DNA of 33,989 nt from Alphaproteobacteria bacterium. GTDB lineage: Bacteria > Pseudomonadota > Alphaproteobacteria > Micropepsales > Micropepsaceae. Every line of letters starts with the position of its first letter. The first letter of the stretch is position 1. Both the position numbers and the translations under genes were made by a program. The stretch covers positions 1 through 33,989 of the forward strand of contig JAFAVT010000240.1 of the NCBI GenBank assembly GCA_019242275.1, in the 5' to 3' direction. Under the pieces are notes generated by a model that did not search any database, was not told where the DNA came from, and worked only from the letters and a program-made list of their open reading frames with translations. This document shows, one piece after another, positions 29,662-33,989 of this stretch.

Positions 29662-31614
29662 ATGAGCGAAGACACGGACGCTCCAGAATCTGGCTCCGCC
29701 CCCGACACCAGCAGCCTGGCCATAGACCTTGCCATGGAGGAAGCGCGGCGCGATCCCGCCTTGCAGGGCGACGTCGCCCGCTTTTTGCGCAACCAGAATT
29801 CCCTGGTGGATGTGCAGAAACATCATCTGCACGAACAGTTCAAGCAGTTGCGGCTGGCCACGCTCAGCCAGCGCCTCACCATCGCCCTCAAGCTGGCGAC
29901 AGGATTGGTGGGAATTGGCGTCATCGCCGCGCTGGGCATCGCGATGTGGAATGCTGCCCATGCCGGCGGCCTGGTGGTGGAGAGTTTCGCCGTACCGCCC
30001 AAATTCGCCGAGGCCGGCGTCACCGGCGCGGTGGTCTCGGACGACCTCAACAGCAAGCTGGGGACCATCCGCGATCTTTCGGATGCGAACTCGCTGACTC
30101 GCTCCAGCGAGGTCAGCGCAACCCACGACGACGAATTCAGGGTCGAGATTCCGGAGACCGGTGTTTCGCTGGGGCAGGCGTGGCGCTTCCTGCGCCTGTG
30201 GCTGGGACATGAGCGGCGCCTGAGCGGAAATCTGCGCGAACTCCCCGACGGCAGAATCGCGCTGACCGCGACCCTGGCCGGCGCGGATGCCTTCACCGCC
30301 ACCGGCACTGCCGCCGACCTCGACAAGCTGGAGCAGCAGGCCGCCGAGCATGTCTATCAGCAGGTGGATCCCGTCAATTATGGGCAATATCTCGGGCAGG
30401 TGAACCGCCAGGGGGAAATGCTGGCAGCAGGCCAGCGGGCCACCGAACTGGCAAAAACCGACCAACACTGTGCCGAAGCCTTTGGCTACTTTGCATCCGT
30501 AACCGCCGGCACGGGCGATCTTGCGCTGGCCATGAAGCGCAACCAGATAGGGATCGGTTACGATCCGAAGGTGATGCCGGCCTACACCCAGTGGGCCGGC
30601 ATCCTGCTGTTGCTGGGGCACGACGAAGAAGCACTGCAAAAACTGGCTGTACTCCCGACATTGCGCGAGGAGGACCAACCACCCCTGCTGCAGGGGCGTC
30701 CTTTCCTGACGTTGCAGTGGAGAACCGCGCTGGTGCGCGCCCTGGAAATGGGCGACTTCGCGGGTGCGCTGTCGCTCAACTGCGTTGAGTGCACGCTGCT
30801 GTCACAGAAACTGCGCCAGGCCGAGTATGCGGCGCGCGCGCACGATCTTCCGCAAAGCCGGATGCGGCTGGATGAAATCAGCACCCTTTTGCGTGCCCCC
30901 GGCGCTGCCCAGCCCGCGAACTTTTCCGGCATGACAAACAGCGACCTCAACCGCATCGGCTATTACCAGCACGCCGCGCTGGGCCAATGGCGGGAAGCAA
31001 CGGCGGATGCCCGCGCCATCGCGGCGGCAGCCGATTCCCGCAACTTGAAGTATGGACCGCTGCTGGTGTCACGTAGCTGGGCTTATCCGTTGCTGGTGGT
31101 CGCCGAGGCGCGCGGCGGCGATCTGGCCCGCGCGCACGCCGACGCCGATGTCATGCCGGCCGATTGCTACGCCTGCATGCGCGCCCATGGCGTGGTTGCC
31201 GGACTGGAGCATGATGGGGCCGCAACGGATAGCTGGTTCGCGCGCGCGGTGAAGGCGGCGCCGTCCCTTCCCTTTGCCTATGAAGAGTGGGGCCGTGCCC
31301 TGCTGGATCGCGGCAAGCCCGACGAGGCCATCGCGCAGTTCACGTTGGCAAACAAGAAGGGTTCCCACTTCGCCGACCCGCTGGAAGGCTGGGGCGAGGC
31401 GCTGATGGCGAAGAACCAGTCGCATCTGGCGCTTGCGAAATTTGCCGAGGCAGAAAAATACGCGCCGAATTGGAGCCGGCTGCACCTGAAATGGGGTGAA
31501 GCGCTCTTTTACGCCGGCAAGAAGGGAGATGCCGCAAAACAATTCGCCCGCGCCGCGCAGCTTGATCTGACGCCCGCCGAAAAAGCCGAACTGGCAAAGG
31601 CGCCCCATGTCTGA
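29662..31614 (+). CDS. Membrane-anchored TPR protein, paralogue 2
   Basis: A 650-aa relative of paralogue 1 with the same plan: polar N-terminus with HHLHEQFKQL, one membrane helix (about 81-103), the VESFAVPPKFAEAGVTGAVV / FRVEIPETGVSLGQ domain, weak TPRs and a CxxC (Cys502 and Cys505 in PADCYACM). The three C-terminal TPRs (WGRALLDRGKPDEAIAQFTL and on) follow. It lacks the SYANNW part seen in the others, and LGHE is followed by RRLSGN instead of THISGE, so this domain has drifted. It ends LAKAPHV rather than LARQSGPQRNRP. The ATG at 29662 is in the duplicated spacer. The stop overlaps the paralogue-3 start by 8 nt. Confidence 0.85.
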   Translation: MSEDTDAPESGSAPDTSSLAIDLAMEEARRDPALQGDVARFLRNQNSLVDVQKHHLHEQFKQLRLATLSQRLTIALKLATGLVGIGVIAALGIAMWNAAHAGGLVVESFAVPPKFAEAGVTGAVVSDDLNSKLGTIRDLSDANSLTRSSEVSATHDDEFRVEIPETGVSLGQAWRFLRLWLGHERRLSGNLRELPDGRIALTATLAGADAFTATGTAADLDKLEQQAAEHVYQQVDPVNYGQYLGQVNRQGEMLAAGQRATELAKTDQHCAEAFGYFASVTAGTGDLALAMKRNQIGIGYDPKVMPAYTQWAGILLLLGHDEEALQKLAVLPTLREEDQPPLLQGRPFLTLQWRTALVRALEMGDFAGALSLNCVECTLLSQKLRQAEYAARAHDLPQSRMRLDEISTLLRAPGAAQPANFSGMTNSDLNRIGYYQHAALGQWREATADARAIAAAADSRNLKYGPLLVSRSWAYPLLVVAEARGGDLARAHADADVMPADCYACMRAHGVVAGLEHDGAATDSWFARAVKAAPSLPFAYEEWGRALLDRGKPDEAIAQFTLANKKGSHFADPLEGWGEALMAKNQSHLALAKFAEAEKYAPNWSRLHLKWGEALFYAGKKGDAAKQFARAAQLDLTPAEKAELAKAPHV

Positions 31615-33676
31615 GGAAGCCGAAGATAGGACCCTCTGCGCGGGAGCGCAGGGTGAGGGCGGGCCTGATCCAGCTTCCATTGCGCTCTCGATAGGCAGCG
31701 CAAGCCGAGAAAGAGCAGACTCGTTCCTTGCAAGGCAGGAACGCCTGACTGCTCTCCAGATCGAGCGTTTGGAAGCGCAGGACCGTCACTTTCATGAAGA
31801 GGCCGAGCTTCAGCTTTCCAACTTGCGTTGGGGCGCCTTCAGCGCCCGCATGAAGGGTGCGCTGCAGATCATGACCGTGCTGGTTGGACTGGCAGTGGTG
31901 TCGGCCGCCGGCGGCATGGTGTGGAGCGCCGCTCATGCCGACGGATTGATCGTCGAGAGCTTCAAGGTTCCGCCGGACCTGGCGGCGAAGGGGCTAACCG
32001 GCGATGTCGTCGCCACCCGCCTGCTGGACCAACTTTCCACCATGCAGGCGCACTCCGTATCGGTCCGTGCCCCCAGCAGCTATGCCAATAACTGGGGCGA
32101 TGATCTGAAGGTGGAGATTCCCGAAACCGGAGTTTCACTCGGCGAGATCAACCGCTATTTGCGCAGCCGGCTGGGGCATGAGACCCACATTTCCGGCGAA
32201 GTCGTGCAATTGGACAGCGGCGGCATCGAGATGACGGTGCGCGCAGGCAACGATACCGCCGAAAGTGTCACCGGCGACACGGCCAATGTGCCTGCCCTGG
32301 TGCAGAAGGCAGCGGAGGCAATCTACGCCCGCACCCAGCCCTTCCGCTACGTCTTCAATCTTTGGGCGCAAGGCCGCGCACAAGAGGCGGAAGCTCTTGC
32401 GCTGGAGCGCACGCAGACAGGCCCAGCCACCGAACGTGCCTGGGCGCATGTTGTTCTTACCGACTCGCTGGTGGAGCAAAACCGGTATGAAGAAGCCATT
32501 CAGGCCGCGCGCCAGGCGACTGTCATTGCGCCTGGACTTGCCGTTGGATGGTTTCGTCTTTCGATCTGGTCCAGCAATCAAGAGGAAAGGCTTGCGGCGG
32601 CAAAAAAAGCGCTGAACCTATTGGCCAGCGCCGCGGATTTGTTGCCCGACAGCCTGATCCAGTTCCAGAACGGCGGGAAACAGACCATTGCCGGCATTCT
32701 CGGCGACTATGACGAAGCCGCGCGCGCCGCTCTTACCACTTTCCCGATGATTGATTTTTCCGCTGACCCGGCAACGCAGATTCGGCAGTCGCGAAGCGCC
32801 ACCGGCGGGGGATTTACCACGCCGTTTTACACACATGCCAACATCGCACAGTACCGGATCAGGCAGCATGACCTTCGCGAAGCCCGGCATGTTCTGGCCG
32901 AGGAGGCCGCCTATCTGGCGGCGCTGAGGAGCAGCAGCGACGCGCTGAACGAGATTCCTCGCCAGGCACTCATCGAACGAGCAGAACAGGACTTCCGCAA
33001 TTTGGAGGTCGCGCTGGCCCTGAGCGCAGAAGAATGGGCGCGCGCAAAACAGCTTCTTTTGGCCCGAGAGGCCGTGGAGGCCAGACTTGCCACTTCCTAT
33101 TCCGGAGGCGCCTATCCGCCAGTCGCACTTTGGCCCGACTTGGCGCTGGCTGAGGCGCAAATGGGAGATTTCGCGGCGGCACACGCGCGGATTGACCGAA
33201 CCCCCACCGACTGCACCCGCTGTCTTCTGGATCGCGCCCAGATTGACAATTTGCAGAAGAATTATGGCGGAGCAGATTTTTGGTTTGCCGCCGCGGTGGC
33301 GAAATTTCCCTCCATTCCCATGCCTTATGCAGAGTGGGCAATATCCTTGTTACAGCGCGGCCAATACGACGACGCCATCGCGCAATTCACCTTGGCGAAC
33401 AGAAAAGGCCCGCACTTCGCCGACCCGCTGGAAGGCTGGGGCGAGGCGCTGATGGCGAAGAACCAATCGCATCTGGCGCTTGCGAAATTTGCCGAGGCAG
33501 AAAAATACGCGCCGAATTGGGGCCGGCTGCACCTGAAATGGGGTGAGGCGCTTTATTACGCGAGCAAGCACGATGAAGCGAAGGCGCAATTCACGCGCGC
33601 TTCGCAACTCGACCTGACGCCCGCCGAAAAAGCCGAACTGGCGAGACAGAGTGGGCCGCAGAGAAACAGACCATGA
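31607..33676 (+). CDS. Membrane-anchored TPR protein, paralogue 3
   Basis: A 689-aa paralogue, coupled to paralogue 2 by an 8-nt overlap. After MSEEAED comes a stretch coded by a palindromic sequence (31630-31654), then the family N-terminus (ASIALSIGSASRERADSFLA), a membrane helix (about 85-107), VESFKVPPDLAAKGLTGDVV, SSYANNWGDDLKVEIPETGV and LGHETHISGE. The TPR region is longer than in the others. CxxC is Cys536 and Cys539 (PTDCTRCL). The C-terminal TPR part is a DNA mosaic: paralogue-2-like at 33413-33552, then paralogue-1-like from 33575 to the end. Same cell location and unknown scaffold role as the others. Confidence 0.85.
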   Translation: MSEEAEDRTLCAGAQGEGGPDPASIALSIGSASRERADSFLARQERLTALQIERLEAQDRHFHEEAELQLSNLRWGAFSARMKGALQIMTVLVGLAVVSAAGGMVWSAAHADGLIVESFKVPPDLAAKGLTGDVVATRLLDQLSTMQAHSVSVRAPSSYANNWGDDLKVEIPETGVSLGEINRYLRSRLGHETHISGEVVQLDSGGIEMTVRAGNDTAESVTGDTANVPALVQKAAEAIYARTQPFRYVFNLWAQGRAQEAEALALERTQTGPATERAWAHVVLTDSLVEQNRYEEAIQAARQATVIAPGLAVGWFRLSIWSSNQEERLAAAKKALNLLASAADLLPDSLIQFQNGGKQTIAGILGDYDEAARAALTTFPMIDFSADPATQIRQSRSATGGGFTTPFYTHANIAQYRIRQHDLREARHVLAEEAAYLAALRSSSDALNEIPRQALIERAEQDFRNLEVALALSAEEWARAKQLLLAREAVEARLATSYSGGAYPPVALWPDLALAEAQMGDFAAAHARIDRTPTDCTRCLLDRAQIDNLQKNYGGADFWFAAAVAKFPSIPMPYAEWAISLLQRGQYDDAIAQFTLANRKGPHFADPLEGWGEALMAKNQSHLALAKFAEAEKYAPNWGRLHLKWGEALYYASKHDEAKAQFTRASQLDLTPAEKAELARQSGPQRNRP
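31630..31654. repeat. Palindromic sequence inside the start of paralogue 3
   Basis: ACCCTCTGCGC, GGGA and GCGCAGGGT form a hairpin with a small bulge, followed by GAGGGCGGG. It codes about residues 8-16 (DRTLCAGAQ region) of paralogue 3, which have no counterpart in the other paralogues. The reading frame is kept. Confidence 0.5.
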
Positions 33677-33815
33677 CAAAGCACCGGCCTGCCCCTCTGA
33701 AATACAATTGTCATGGCCCGGCTCGCCCGGGCCATCCAGAGTCCGAAGCACCGGTGCATGGGATTCTGGGTGGCCCACGTAAAGTGGGCCATGACAGTTG
33801 GGGGAAAATCCGCCC
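33677..33815. other. 139-nt spacer between TPR paralogues 3 and 4
   Basis: Same length as 29523-29661 and, by eye, different at only about three positions. Includes the palindromic element at 33709-33796 and the ribosome site before the ATG at 33816. The near identity continues leftward into the end of paralogue 3. Confidence 0.8.
33709..33796. repeat. Interspersed palindromic element, copy 3
   Basis: 88 bp with the same outer (TGTCATGGCCC/GGGCCATGACA) and inner arms as 29555-29642. The inner right arm has one change (CTGGGTGG for CTGGATGG). It was copied together with the flanking coding DNA rather than inserted separately, because the identity extends past both edges. Confidence 0.85.
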
Positions 33816-33989
33816 ATGAACGAAGAAGCCACCGTTTCGGAAAATCCGGCTCCCCTGCTGGCCCTGGCCGGCGCCAGCCGCGACAAGGCTGACGCCTATC
33901 TTGAACTTCAGATGGAGGAGATGCGGGCGGAATATCCCTACAAACTCTCGCACCACCGTCTGCGCCGCTTTTCCGATTGGGCCAAGGCG
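33816..33989 (+). CDS. TPR protein, paralogue 4 (5' part, cut by window end)
   Basis: 58 codons are visible, beginning MNEEATVSENPAPLLALAGA and continuing SRDKADAYLELQMEEMRAEY. The GASR-KADA-L pattern matches paralogue 1 (GASRGKADAFLDEQRAWMAD) and paralogue 3 (SASRERADSFLARQERL). No stop is reached before the edge. It is not yet possible to see whether the membrane helix, the CxxC and the TPRs follow. Confidence 0.8.
   Translation, partial: MNEEATVSENPAPLLALAGASRDKADAYLELQMEEMRAEYPYKLSHHRLRRFSDWAKA

Noticed and set aside
29555-33796. CRISPR-like array from the repeated elements
   Set aside because: Copies are 88 bp, long-palindromic, about 4 kb apart and joined to duplicated coding DNA; there is no regular repeat-spacer pattern.

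Overview
The window is chromosomal DNA of high GC content from an alphaproteobacterium. The evidence is gene content: ftsY next to ispZ, a ccmABCDG operon and acnA close together, a phaA/phaB/phaR polyhydroxybutyrate set, a very long NAD-glutamate dehydrogenase, and a family of membrane-anchored TPR proteins common in this class. A lineage near Rhizobiales or Micropepsales would fit, but I cannot fix the genus. I see no rRNA, tRNA, CRISPR array, transposase or phage gene.

Layout. 1-1600: end of a gene (probably mtaB by position), then ftsY and ispZ, coupled by 4-nt overlaps. 1861-2740: a MarR regulator, an interspersed palindromic element and a small Ala/Pro-rich protein gene. 2775-5470 (minus strand): ccmA-B-C-D-G, cytochrome c maturation, almost all translationally coupled. 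5471-6052: non-coding, with a palindromic element and a stray copy of the ccmA 5' end. 6053-10501: PHB block, with phaB (minus), a secreted bicupin (plus), phaA plus a coupled small gene (minus), and phaR plus a coupled lipoprotein (plus). phaC is not here. 10665-13316: a GGDEF-EAL protein with a ruined GGDEF motif, a small conserved gene and a membrane protein convergent on it. 13323-16037: acnA. 16038-17029: mostly non-coding. 17030-18999: a visibly AT-richer islet of four small exported or lipid-anchored proteins I do not recognise. 19310-22267: a DUF4908-like secreted protein, an orphan Flp pilin, a Cupin_5 protein, a DEDDh exonuclease and a membrane protein. 22387-27033: NAD-glutamate dehydrogenase, followed by a small exported protein. 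27597-33989: a tandem family of four TPR paralogues (the last cut by the window edge).

How they work together. FtsY targets membrane proteins. The Ccm proteins export heme and reduce apocytochrome thiols for respiration. PhaA and PhaB turn acetyl-CoA into (R)-3-hydroxybutyryl-CoA, and PhaR senses polymer and represses. Aconitase and NAD-GDH feed the TCA cycle. The ftsY-ispZ-ccm-acnA neighbourhood is familiar in alphaproteobacteria; here the PHB block and the GGDEF-EAL gene lie between ccmA and acnA.

The most unusual structure is the TPR array. Its paralogues share nearly identical 3' ends and two copies of one 139-nt spacer, but diverge elsewhere, which points to recent duplication and gene conversion. 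All three complete copies keep a CxxC motif in an otherwise diverged region.
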